From Deltaproteobacteria bacterium (lineage in GTDB: Bacteria > Desulfobacterota > Desulfobacteria > Desulfobacterales > JAFDCJ01), in NCBI GenBank assembly GCA_024277475.1, contig JAJRVC010000419.1, positions 1 through 13,175 of the forward strand: a stretch of 13,175 nt of DNA. The letters are read 5' to 3'. Numbering within the stretch: position 1 is the first letter of the stretch; each line of letters begins with the position of its first letter. This document shows positions 5,892-13,160 of the stretch, in pieces. A model generated the notes under the pieces. That model ran no database searches. It had not been told where the DNA came from and saw nothing but the letters and a program-made list of their open reading frames with translations. A program made the translations under genes and the position numbers.

Positions 5892-7292
5892 ATGACTATT
5901 GGGAAGTGCGATTTACTGGTAATCGGCGGAGGTCCGGGCGGTTATACAGCAGCCATACGAGCAGCCCAGAAAGGTCTGCAAACAATATTGGTGGAGCGAG
6001 GTTTTCTGGGTGGTACATGCCTGAATCGGGGATGTGTGCCCACCAAGACCCTGCTCGAAGATACGCTCATGATTGCAGCAGTTCGAGGCTGTAATTTTCT
6101 GCGGGGTGATATGAAAATCAACCTCAAACGTATCATAGAACGTAAGGACTTGGTCATGGAGGGGTCGCGGAGCTGGGTCCAAAACGTCCTTGCAGGCAAT
6201 GGTGTAACCCTGTTTCGCGGTGAGGCTTCATTTAAAAGTCCTGGAGCCGTAACCATAAAGCGCCAAGACGGAGGCCTGGAAGAAGTAAATGTTTCAAAAA
6301 TCATATTGGCCACGGGTGCCGTGGCGACCTATGACACCGAGTTTAAGCCTGACGGCGAACGTATTTGGAGCACCGACGATGCCCTTTCCGTCAAATCGGT
6401 TCCGCGCAGTTTAGCCGTGATTGGTGCGGGCAATCGGGGTGTTGAATTTGCTTCAATCTATCATAATCTGGGCACAAAAGTTGTGATCATCGAGAAGGAA
6501 AAACACATTTTACCCCGGATGCACTGGGAATTAGCCGACCGATACAAAAGAACTTTGCTCGATCGTCAGATAAAAGTTCTGACCCGCACTACAGTTTCGG
6601 CAGCCCGGCCATCCGATGACGCTGGAGTAACACTGACTTTGGAAACTGCTAAAAGTCAAGAGGAAATCCGAATAGACAGGGCACTGCTGACCGGGGCGCG
6701 GCGCCCGGTTTATCACGGGCTCAATCTGGAGGCGGTGGATTTAGCTATAAATAATGGAATAATGGAGCACGGGGCCAGTCTTGAAACCCGCAGCAAGGGC
6801 ATTTATGTCGTTGGTGATGCCACCGGTCCTCCTTATTTGGCTCACAAGGCCATTGTCCAGGGCATGACGGCTGTAAATCACATTCTGGGTAGAGATACTG
6901 AGCAACAGCCGCTATTTTATCCAAATTGTGTTTATGGCGACCCGGAAGTTGCTTCCGTGGGATTGACGGAAGACGAAGCCCTTGAGTGCGGCCGCAGCGC
7001 CAAGGTGGGGGAGTTTCACTTTATCGGCAACGGCCGCTCCGGTACTATCGGTAATGATCAGGGACTGATCATGATCGTTTCGGATTCCAAAACCAAAGAG
7101 GTTTTAGGCGTTCACATGATCGGGCCTCAAGTAACCGAGCTCATCTCACTGGCCTGCCTGGCTATGCAAAATGGGATCGATGTGGACGGGATTAAGAAAA
7201 CAGTTTTTGCGCATCCGACACTGTCAGAAACCTTTTTTGAAGCTGCACTGGCCACGGATGGTGAAGCTATCCATTTGATTGTAGATGCCTAA
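5892..7292 (+). CDS. lpdA: Dihydrolipoamide dehydrogenase (E3)
   Basis: 466-residue FAD flavoprotein that reoxidises the dihydrolipoyl arm and reduces NAD+; it could also serve the GcvH-like protein downstream. The FAD site is GGGPGGYTAA (12-21). The redox disulfide is GGTCLNRGCVPTK with Cys43 and Cys48 (Arg and Val replace the common Val and Ile). The NAD site is GAGNRGVEFAS near residue 180. The second FAD motif is GIYVVGDATGPPYLAHKA. The C-terminal catalytic His-Glu pair lies in AHPTLSE. Length and all key residues are normal, so the enzyme should be active. It starts at ATG 5892, 65 bp after E2, with only a weak ribosome-binding site. Its last codons overlap the next small gene by 8 nt. 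Confidence 0.95.
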   Translation: MTIGKCDLLVIGGGPGGYTAAIRAAQKGLQTILVERGFLGGTCLNRGCVPTKTLLEDTLMIAAVRGCNFLRGDMKINLKRIIERKDLVMEGSRSWVQNVLAGNGVTLFRGEASFKSPGAVTIKRQDGGLEEVNVSKIILATGAVATYDTEFKPDGERIWSTDDALSVKSVPRSLAVIGAGNRGVEFASIYHNLGTKVVIIEKEKHILPRMHWELADRYKRTLLDRQIKVLTRTTVSAARPSDDAGVTLTLETAKSQEEIRIDRALLTGARRPVYHGLNLEAVDLAINNGIMEHGASLETRSKGIYVVGDATGPPYLAHKAIVQGMTAVNHILGRDTEQQPLFYPNCVYGDPEVASVGLTEDEALECGRSAKVGEFHFIGNGRSGTIGNDQGLIMIVSDSKTKEVLGVHMIGPQVTELISLACLAMQNGIDVDGIKKTVFAHPTLSETFFEAALATDGEAIHLIVDA

Positions 7293-7617
7293 GAATAGAC
7301 AAATGAACACTGGGGGGAGCACCTCGTCCAATGGAAATCTGGAGCTTATTGATGCCTTCAGAGAACTGGGACAAAGCATCGGGCTCAATCTATATAGGAT
7401 AATCGTATTTGATGACGGCCGTCTGGAAGTCGAGTTCGAGTCCCAGAATCCTTGGGAATGCCTGGTTGTCCGTTTAGAAGATTTGAAAAAAATTAATGAC
7501 TTATGGCGACAAACATCGGAGGCTATCAAGCTTCTTGAGGGCGCGATGATACGGAAAAGGTGCACCAAATGCTTTTTGCATGAAAGAAAAGCTGATTCGA
7601 TTAAAATATCCTTTTAG
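7285..7617 (+). CDS. Small protein of unknown function coupled to E3
   Basis: 110-residue soluble protein that I do not recognise. It begins at ATG 7285 inside the last codons of E3 (8-nt overlap), pointing to translational coupling; ATG 7303 is a second in-frame choice. It is mixed alpha/beta in character: a helical LELIDAFRELG, a strand-like LYRIIVFDDGRLEVEFES, then charged helices. Near the C-terminus it has one CxxC (RCTKC), which might bind metal or form a disulfide. There is no signal peptide or membrane segment. It ends in TAG followed directly by TGA. Co-transcription with E3 suggests a role near the dehydrogenase, but that is only context. Confidence 0.6.
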   Translation: MPKNRQMNTGGSTSSNGNLELIDAFRELGQSIGLNLYRIIVFDDGRLEVEFESQNPWECLVVRLEDLKKINDLWRQTSEAIKLLEGAMIRKRCTKCFLHERKADSIKISF

Positions 7618-7701
7618 TGATATTGACCTATATACCCAGGAGATGTTTTTTAGTTAGATACGACATTCTCTCGCTTTGGAGCCAGGCAGAAGATTTCGTT
7701 T

Positions 7702-8454
7702 TTGGATGGTTCGAGGCCAAGGTTTGCTTTCAATGTAGCCGTTGTCTACGAGTTGAGAGCACCTGTTAAAAAACAATTAACCAAAAAAGGTGAAATTGTG
7801 GCTATCGTGGGGTCCAACAGTTCTGGTAAAACAACCCTTCTCAGGTGCATATCCGGTCTGATTCCGAGCACCGCAGGGCGGATGGTGTTTTTAGACAGGG
7901 ACATCAGCTGCAGGAGACCGGATGAATTGGTCAAGATGGGGGTTATTCAGGTGCCTGAAGGCCGGCATATTTTCCCCACCCTGTCGGTTTACGATAATCT
8001 TATAATGGGGGCCTATTTACAAAACTCAAGGAAATCCAAGACCAAGATCCAGCACACCCTGGAGTTTGTCTTCAATCTTTTTCCTATCCTGGAAAAGCGT
8101 CGAAAACAAAAGGGCGGAACGCTCAGCGGCGGAGAGCAGCAGATGCTGGCCATCGGCCGAGCTTTGATGACCGATCCCAAACTTTTGATGCTGGATGAGC
8201 CATCCATGGGTCTGGCACCCCTCATCGTCAGGGATATTATTAAAACGATCAAGCAGCTGAACCGGAAGGGCTTGACGGTTCTTATAGTGGAACAGGACGT
8301 GGAATCTTCATTGTCGATTGCAACCCGCGGATATGTCATGCAACTCGGCCGTATCGTGCTTGAGGGATCCGGCCGGGAGCTCTTGGCTGACGAGGAGGTC
8401 AAAGCCATTTATCTTGGTAAAAGGAGCGAATCTGGGGAGGCAAGACTCATTTAA
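7702..8454 (+). CDS. LivF-like ABC transporter ATPase, orphan, atypical N-terminus
   Basis: ATP-binding subunit of the branched-chain amino acid (LivF) type, about 250 residues. All nucleotide-site motifs are present: Walker A GSNSSGKTT, Q-loop region VIQVPEGRHIFPTLSVYDN, signature LSGGEQQMLAIGRAL, Walker B LLMLDEPSMGLAP and H-loop-like TVLIVEQDV. The VPEGRxIFPxLSVxDNL stretch is characteristic of LivF. No LivG, LivH, LivM or binding protein is in the window. The N-terminus is odd: the first strand (NVAVVYELRAPVKKQLTKKGEIV) is about four residues shorter than usual between its Tyr and the GEIV, and the only start is TTG 7702 without a good ribosome-binding site. The frame is open up to 7654. 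This suggests a damaged or rebuilt 5' end. It may be a relic or may serve permeases encoded elsewhere. Confidence 0.82.
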   Translation: MDGSRPRFAFNVAVVYELRAPVKKQLTKKGEIVAIVGSNSSGKTTLLRCISGLIPSTAGRMVFLDRDISCRRPDELVKMGVIQVPEGRHIFPTLSVYDNLIMGAYLQNSRKSKTKIQHTLEFVFNLFPILEKRRKQKGGTLSGGEQQMLAIGRALMTDPKLLMLDEPSMGLAPLIVRDIIKTIKQLNRKGLTVLIVEQDVESSLSIATRGYVMQLGRIVLEGSGRELLADEEVKAIYLGKRSESGEARLI

Positions 8455-8846
8455 TGGCCAGCGCATCAAAACCTTGATTCGAAAGATCTCTGTCAAAGGA
8501 ATATATTCGCTTGATATTTTTCTTCCTGGCACAATGTATTGATTGTCATGAAAATATATGGAATGAGATCATGTGACTGACTGCGGATTGCTATGACGGA
8601 AAGTTATGACTGTTGTTATCTGTCCATTTCCCAGATATACCCGCAGCTGGTTTTAAATCGGTCTGGGCTTGACAAGTATTCGCCGATATGCTTGGTAAGT
8701 GCTTGCTATTCCTGCTGACGTCCTTGTCGCCAATCAACCTTTTAGCCGCATTTTGAACAGAATCATGGCGCCGGCGAGTTTGGCCTATTGTCTCAAAACA
8801 TACTTTAAAACCAATAGATTCTGTCTAAAAATAAGGGGACTTAACC
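8455..8846 (+). other. 392-bp gap without recognisable gene
   Basis: Between the ATPase and the GcvH-like gene I find no frame with codon-like content or a good start. All frames are broken by frequent stops. A TTGACA at 8669-8674 has no adequate -10 partner. A TGGCAC at 8525-8530 lacks the GC element needed for sigma-54. The promoter of the GcvH-like gene should be in this stretch but cannot be placed. Confidence 0.5.
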
Positions 8847-9266
8847 ATGAAAATCCAAGGATACAATATGCCCGATGATTTGCACTACGAAGAAAATCAC
8901 TATTGGGTGCGGGTGGAGGGCGACCTTCTGGTAATGGGGATGGACGATTTCGCTCAGAAAATGGCCGGAGAAATCGTCTATATCCAATTACCGTTTGAAG
9001 GCAAGAAACTAAAAAAGGGGAAAAAGTTTGCCAAGGTGGAATCGGGCAAATGGCTGGGGAAAGTTTATGCCCCGGTGAACGGTGAGCTGGTTGAAAGCAA
9101 CGAAGAGCTCGAAACCAATACGGCAATCATTAATGAAGACTGTTATGGTGCCGGGTGGATGTATAAAATAAAACCCGATGACATGGGTGAAGTGGAAAAC
9201 CTGATCCACGGAGCCGAAGCAATTGAGAAATGGCTTTTGGCCGATATCGAAAAGTATAAAAAATAA
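8847..9266 (+). CDS. GcvH-like lipoyl-carrier protein
   Basis: 139-residue cytoplasmic protein with the fold of glycine-cleavage H protein. The sequence runs from HYEENHYWVRVEGDLLVMGM through DFAQKMAGEIVYIQLP to the lipoylation region KVESGKWLGKVYAPVNGELV, where Lys68 takes the place of the usual lipoyl-lysine. The C-terminal segment GAGWMYKIKP is also typical. AAGGGG lies 8 nt upstream of ATG 8847. No GcvT, GcvP or lipoate ligase is in the window. Such isolated GcvH-like proteins are known in anaerobes and, in sulfur oxidisers, as lipoate-binding partners of Hdr-like complexes. Here the nearest partner is the E3 gene 1.5 kb upstream. A true glycine-cleavage role with GcvT/P elsewhere is equally possible. 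Confidence 0.85.
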   Translation: MKIQGYNMPDDLHYEENHYWVRVEGDLLVMGMDDFAQKMAGEIVYIQLPFEGKKLKKGKKFAKVESGKWLGKVYAPVNGELVESNEELETNTAIINEDCYGAGWMYKIKPDDMGEVENLIHGAEAIEKWLLADIEKYKK

Positions 9267-9272
9267 GGTAGG

Positions 9273-9305
9273 CGTTCATGGGTTCAAAGGTTCAGGGGTT
9301 CATGG
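9273..9305. repeat. Short GGTTCA direct repeats after the GcvH-like gene
   Basis: GGTTCA recurs at 9281-9286, 9289-9294 and 9298-9303, preceded by a related GTTCATGG at 9274-9281, giving four units spaced 7-9 bp. Degenerate GGTTCAAA-type runs are a frequent intergenic decoration of deltaproteobacterial genomes (recalled, not searched). No coding meaning is seen. Confidence 0.5.
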
Positions 9306-9377
9306 TTGCATGCTCATCCTTTGACTGCATTTGGGATGCGCACTTACGAGAAAAGCGTCAGCTTTGTCAGGTCTAAT

Positions 9378-9417
9378 CCAAAATATGGAGTCATATTGGT
9401 AATTATTTGGGAATATG
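9378..9417. repeat. AT-rich hairpin-forming stretch between convergent genes
   Basis: AATATG (9382-9387) pairs with CATATT (9392-9397) over a GAGT loop, and the same CATATT can alternatively pair with AATATG at 9412-9417. A short T-run (TATTTTT) follows. It sits between the converging GcvH-like and DUF4340 genes, where a bidirectional terminator would be expected. The stems are A/T only, so a terminator role is weakly supported. Confidence 0.2.
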
Positions 9418-9465
9418 AGTATTTTTACTGAGGGCTTCGGGTCTTTTATGCTCCCTTTGTCATTA

Positions 9466-9490
9466 GCGTCCTTCTCGTCTTTGCGGTGAA
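9466..9490. repeat. Intergenic repeat-like segment (CACCGCAAAGACGAGAAGG family)
   Basis: On the minus strand this reads TTCACCGCAAAGACG followed by AGAAGGACGC. It closely resembles a degenerate CGCAAAGACGC-type repeat that I recall from intergenic regions of many environmental bacterial genomes. It lies just beyond the stop of the DUF4340 gene and has no coding content. Confidence 0.35.
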
Positions 9491-9500
9491 CTATTACCAA

Positions 9501-10523
9501 TCATTTTTTTTCAGGCTTGGATTCCGGCTTTTCCAGCTCGGATGCTTTTTCATCCGTTTCAGGTTCTTTCAGGATAGTTGACGAATTTTTCATAATGCCT
9601 TCCACCTGACCGGCGGTCAGCAGGAATGCATACTTGCTGGCCGAAGAAATTGCCGGATATTGTGTTTCTTTCTCTTCGGTTTTGGCAAATATGGATAGGC
9701 TGTATTCCTGTGTATTTTTGAGCTGAATGGTGATCAGAGGGGTCGTAAAATCCTCTTTCCCGCGATCTTCGATGAATGTTTCGCAGCGCAGGTCGGAAAG
9801 CGTATTGCGGAGTTGGTCCACCGAAGCTTCATCAACGGGCCGGCCATCGGTAGTTTGCCATACGGCCTTTTTGGCCGGAGGCGCTGCGCTTTCTTTTTTA
9901 TCGGTTGTGGGGGATTCTTCTTTTTCGGGCAGCTGGATCCGGCTTATCGTAATAGACTGCTTTTCTTTGGTGATCTGTATCTGCTGGATGTCGGCGGGAG
10001 TGTAAGCCAATATCGTTTTGTCCCTGAGATCGTCTACAGTCGTATCAAAAGTGTTTCTGAAATTTCCCCGGGCATGAAAGACCCTGTCATCGCCTGCTGT
10101 TTTTACGAAGGTGTGGCGAAAGGATGAGGCGGTTTTGCCGACATCGATATCCCGTTTCAAACTATCTCCCTGCCAGGCTTTAACGTTTATCTTTGCTTCC
10201 CCGGAAAGATCATAAAGGTTATAATTTTTAGATTCCGAAACCAGCGCCGTCAAAGTGAGTTTTTCGATGATGTTCAGCATATCCTTGACCCTGTCGGCAT
10301 CGGCCGGATACTCCTTGGGTGCGATGTACCAGCTGTTATCCTTTTTGTCGAGTTCGATGGTTGTTTTGCCCTTGGTGATCTGCAGCCGGGTGATATCTTT
10401 TTGGGCAATTTGCGGTATTTCAGGAAGTTCGTAAAGAGTTCGGTCGCCGCGACGCATGAGCAGATACACCGACAAGGCGATGATAACAACGGCCAGTATG
10501 ACATATTCTTTTTTTATTTTCAT
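9501..10523 (-). CDS. DUF4340 membrane-anchored protein
   Basis: 340-residue protein with one N-terminal membrane segment (about residues 8-23, VILAVVIIALSVYLLM) after a short basic head. The rest is therefore predicted to lie outside the cytoplasmic membrane. The body has the DUF4340 pattern: ITRLQITKGKTTIELDKKDN followed by WYIAP and YPADADRVKDML, with a second related half after a Lys/Pro/Ala-rich linker near 210-225. The tail is highly charged and Lys/Glu/Pro-rich. DUF4340 proteins typically follow a GldG-type protein and an ABC-2 transporter, as here; biochemical function is unknown. It starts at ATG 10523 with a weak ribosome-binding site, 194 bp after the GldG-like gene, and ends in TGA. 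Confidence 0.88.
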   Translation of the reverse strand: MKIKKEYVILAVVIIALSVYLLMRRGDRTLYELPEIPQIAQKDITRLQITKGKTTIELDKKDNSWYIAPKEYPADADRVKDMLNIIEKLTLTALVSESKNYNLYDLSGEAKINVKAWQGDSLKRDIDVGKTASSFRHTFVKTAGDDRVFHARGNFRNTFDTTVDDLRDKTILAYTPADIQQIQITKEKQSITISRIQLPEKEESPTTDKKESAAPPAKKAVWQTTDGRPVDEASVDQLRNTLSDLRCETFIEDRGKEDFTTPLITIQLKNTQEYSLSIFAKTEEKETQYPAISSASKYAFLLTAGQVEGIMKNSSTILKEPETDEKASELEKPESKPEKK

Positions 10524-10561
10524 GGTTTCGCATTCCGTCTGATTATATCTTTTTGGAAAAG

Positions 10562-10658
10562 GGCACGGATGACACCGATAATTTAGTTTTGTCTGCTAAT
10601 TTGAGCCATGAAATGCCGACATTCTTAAATCGATGTAAATCCGTGCCAATCTGTGTCT
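10562..10658. repeat. Imperfect inverted repeat with 10-bp periodic ATCCGTG units
   Basis: The right part has three units of exactly 10 bp: ATCGATGTAA (10629), ATCCGTGCCA (10639), ATCTGTGTCT (10649). The left part, 10562-10579 (GGCACGGATGACACCGAT), is nearly the reverse complement of 10629-10647, differing by two substitutions and one indel, around a 49-bp centre. It could fold as a long stem. It lies between the GldG-like and DUF4340 genes, so it would be in their shared transcript. Similar ATCTGTGTAAATCCGTG units are known as intergenic repeats in environmental genomes (from memory). Confidence 0.55.
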
Positions 10659-10717
10659 GGCTTTCATAGCGCCCCGTTAGTTGTGACCCTCTGATCACCG
10701 ACCCCTAAACCGTTTTC

Positions 10718-12493
10718 TTACTTCCTAAACATCATCTGAATATGTTTTTTACGGGAGTGTCTCCGAAACCAGACTCCCAGACCGAATATAACCACCAGTA
10801 CCGGAAGCCCGGCGATATTAAAAGCTTTAACGAATGTTTTGGTACCGGCCCGGGTGTCTTCCAGCGGATTAAAACGTTGCTCTTTGCCGCGCATGACCGC
10901 AATGTCCTCCCGACCGTTTAGATAATCGATAACATTCATAATAAACGTGGCATTGGAGCTTTGGCCTTCGGCGTCCAGCACATTGTTTTTCAGCATATCG
11001 GCGGAAGCCATTACAAAGATTTTTCCGGGTTTGCCTTTAGACAGAAACTGTCCGCTACGCTCGATTTTCGACAGATCGATACCGGATGATTTTTCGGTGG
11101 TTTCCTGCTCGGATTTTTTTTCATCCTTATCTGATTTTTTTTCATCGACTTCTTTTATCGGTAAAGGCTTTCCGGCAAAATAACTGGGAAATTCACCTTC
11201 AAGGAGATACGCCAGGGGGTAGCTCTGCATTTCGTCCGATGAAGCTGGTGGCTTGATGAACATGGGGTTTAAATTGATGCGACCGCGCATTTGCCAGGAT
11301 TTATCCGATGAAGAAATCAGTTTATAAGACGTCAGGGAATTTTTTTTGACATTTTCAATATTCAACTCCAGCGGAGAGATCTTCAGTGCCACCATTACCT
11401 TGATATTTTTCATAAAGTCCAGATTTTTATTGATGAAGCGGTTTTTAATCAGCGGTGCATAGTAAATCGGCTGATCGCCGCCGCCGAACTGGGCCGGCAT
11501 CTGCTGGCGAAAGCAGTTCTCATCCAGAACAAAAGATTGTTGTATGCGGATACCATAATGGGCCAGCAGCTTCTCAAGCCCGGTATCCAGTGGAATGAAG
11601 ACAGGAGTCTGCCCGGGATTCATGCCCTGCTGCCCGCCGGGCATTATTTCGTTGAAGCGGTCCAGGACAAGCGCCAGACTTTTGCCCTGCATGAGAAACT
11701 GGTCGATTTGATACAGCTCGTAGTCGGAAAATTTTTCTGTAGGACGTGCAATAATCAGGCTGTTCAGGTTCTCGGGAATGGGCTGGTCCTTAAGATTTAT
11801 GTTTTTAAAAGTATAAGTTTGCGAAACCATGGTGCGAAAATTCGTAGCGGAATTCTGGCCCGGACGTTGGAGCGGATTTTCCGGCGAAGCCCCTGTAAGA
11901 CTCAGTGTCCCGTGGTCGGTAAGGTACCCGATATCTTCATTGATATCGATGAGCCGCTCGATGTTGTCGTTGATGGTTTCTTCCATTTGCGCCATGTCGC
12001 TGAGTTGGTACTGGGTCCCGATAATCGGCAGACGAATGACCTGCAGCAAAGGTACGGTCAAGGATTTGTCGTCGTATTCCATAACCAGGCCGATAGCTCC
12101 TTTTCCGGGAGGAACCGCGCCTTTGGAAAGAGCCGGCCATGAGAGTGTCATGATATTGTACTTTTGCAAGACCGCCTGCAGGGCTTGATCCTGGGTTGGA
12201 TTTAAAAATTCAAATTCCAGTTTGCCATAATTTTTTTGATTCAATTTCTCGACGATGGCCTTCATCTCATCAGGAATTCTCGAAAGATTGCTTATACCCA
12301 TATAAGGACCAACAGATTCAAGCGAGGAGGACAAAAACAGCTTGATATGGATTTTACCGGGTAGGCTCAGCAGGGCGCTGATCTTGTTGTTCATCTTCTG
12401 GATGGCAGTGGTCAACTTATATTCCAGACCCTCAGTGGTGGTAATCGTCGGAATTCTCTCGATCAAATCGCCGTGAATTAGGACCAGGCCCAT
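10718..12493 (-). CDS. GldG-type ABC-2 transporter auxiliary protein, C-terminal part after an in-frame TAG
   Basis: 591 residues in the same frame as the upstream 136-residue piece, separated from it by one TAG and seven sense codons (VKFQKAY). Together they make a single protein of about 735 residues. Visible parts are MGLVLIHGDLIERIPTI, the helical YKLTTAIQKMNNK, LSLTGASPENPLQ, LIIARPTEKFSDYELYQIDQ with a following ALVLDRF (typical of the GldG/ABC-auxiliary domain), a Lys/Asp/Glu-rich low-complexity patch (DEKKSDKDEKKSEQE), FVMASADML, and a final membrane segment (LPVLVVIFGLGVWF) with a basic tail. GldG proteins work with an ABC-2 permease and ATPase, in gliding or envelope export in known cases. 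Those partners should lie right of the window. ATG 12493 has only a weak AAGG upstream, so separate translation is doubtful. Confidence 0.85.
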   Translation of the reverse strand: MGLVLIHGDLIERIPTITTTEGLEYKLTTAIQKMNNKISALLSLPGKIHIKLFLSSSLESVGPYMGISNLSRIPDEMKAIVEKLNQKNYGKLEFEFLNPTQDQALQAVLQKYNIMTLSWPALSKGAVPPGKGAIGLVMEYDDKSLTVPLLQVIRLPIIGTQYQLSDMAQMEETINDNIERLIDINEDIGYLTDHGTLSLTGASPENPLQRPGQNSATNFRTMVSQTYTFKNINLKDQPIPENLNSLIIARPTEKFSDYELYQIDQFLMQGKSLALVLDRFNEIMPGGQQGMNPGQTPVFIPLDTGLEKLLAHYGIRIQQSFVLDENCFRQQMPAQFGGGDQPIYYAPLIKNRFINKNLDFMKNIKVMVALKISPLELNIENVKKNSLTSYKLISSSDKSWQMRGRINLNPMFIKPPASSDEMQSYPLAYLLEGEFPSYFAGKPLPIKEVDEKKSDKDEKKSEQETTEKSSGIDLSKIERSGQFLSKGKPGKIFVMASADMLKNNVLDAEGQSSNATFIMNVIDYLNGREDIAVMRGKEQRFNPLEDTRAGTKTFVKAFNIAGLPVLVVIFGLGVWFRRHSRKKHIQMMFRK

Positions 12494-12514
12494 ATAGGCC
12501 TTTTGAAATTTGAC

Positions 12515-12925
12515 CTAGTCTTTTTCAATGGCCTGAATCTGGATGGGATGAATTCCATAATTGCTGGCCAGTTGCTGGTTTTCTTTGGTTTCGTCCGTAA
12601 TTTCCCCTTCCTCCGGGTTGACATCAAAAAAACGGTAATTGAAGAATTTATCTGCATTGATGGCATATTCGGAAAGAAGGTCGTGAAGGTAACGTTCCGT
12701 ATTATTGTACGGAGAGGGGAGATCTTTAGTAAAAAACACATTGATGGTCAGAGGTTCGGATAAGGTTGCTACAACTTTCTTACTTACTGCCGAAATCGAG
12801 TAAATTTTGTTTTTCGTCAGATCCATTCTGTAAAACAGCGTGATCCCGGCCACGTTCACCAACACGATTACAACCAGGTAAATGAGAAATTTTAGATATT
12901 TGCCTGATTTTTTCTTACGTTCCAT
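12515..12925 (-). CDS. GldG-type ABC-2 transporter auxiliary protein, N-terminal part ending at TAG
   Basis: 136 residues up to an amber codon at 12515-12517. After a basic head comes a membrane segment (about residues 11-31, LKFLIYLVVIVLVNVAGITL), then the GldG-type start of the periplasmic domain: RMDLTKNKIYSIS, PLTINVFFTKDLPSPYNNTE and YRFFDVNP. AAGGA lies about 8 nt before ATG 12925, inside a small TTCC...GGAA dyad (12933-12945). The frame continues without loss beyond the TAG, so the gene is interrupted by one codon only. The fragment alone lacks the C-terminal anchor and most of the domain. Possible readings are a nonsense mutation (for example from GAG), a sequencing error, or UAG readthrough. 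Confidence 0.85.
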   Translation of the reverse strand: MERKKKSGKYLKFLIYLVVIVLVNVAGITLFYRMDLTKNKIYSISAVSKKVVATLSEPLTINVFFTKDLPSPYNNTERYLHDLLSEYAINADKFFNYRFFDVNPEEGEITDETKENQQLASNYGIHPIQIQAIEKD

Positions 12926-13062
12926 GGTATATTTCCTTATAGGAATGTTTTTCGAGACGGTTTTTTTAAAAGATGATCGATGTTTTTTTTACTCCCTCCC
13001 GGGCAAAGACAATTCAGCGCTTATGGGGCGCATACTACCTAGTTTCCATCCATAAATGGCCC

Positions 13063-13160
13063 TTTTTTCTCTGAGCGGCGTTCTCCGCGGGTTTACGTCT
13101 GCGAAGTACGAAAAGTACGTCTCAACGTAAACCCTTGTGCGGCCTTGCTCAGAGAAAAAA
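13063..13160. repeat. 98-bp nested inverted-repeat element
   Basis: Outer arms TTTTTTCTCTGAGC (13063-13076) and its exact complement (13147-13160) are 14 bp long. Inner arms GGGTTTACGT (13089-13098) and ACGTAAACCC (13125-13134) are 10 bp and also perfect. The two unpaired stretches between outer and inner arms are both 12 nt, so the structure is symmetrical. The 26-nt centre carries two GTAC sites, and ACGTCT recurs at 13095 and 13117. No coding content and no flanking target duplication were seen. Candidates are a small non-autonomous (MITE-like) element, a REP-type repeat or a bidirectional terminator. It lies upstream of the GldG-like gene, where a permease gene might have been expected. 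Confidence 0.7.

Noticed and set aside
7617..7769. A 50-codon frame starting with GTG and containing CFQCSRC, recalling iron-sulfur or HdrC-like motifs.
   Set aside because: It overlaps the ATPase frame, has no ribosome-binding site, the fourth Cys spacing does not fit a ferredoxin motif and the frame stops at once; probably chance.
8525..8541. TGGCAC as a possible sigma-54 promoter element.
   Set aside because: The GC required at the -12 position with correct spacing is absent.
8669..8697. TTGACA as a -35 element for the GcvH-like gene.
   Set aside because: No acceptable -10 at 16-18 nt; TTGGTA is a poor match.
11537..12142. A 201-codon plus-strand frame opposite the GldG-like gene.
   Set aside because: It is antisense to strongly recognisable GldG sequence, and its product shows no domain or low-level similarity that I recognise.
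13063..13160. Integron attC site.
   Set aside because: The outer arms lack the RYYYAAC/GTTRRRY core sites and the nested arms are perfect rather than bulged; no integrase or cassette is nearby.
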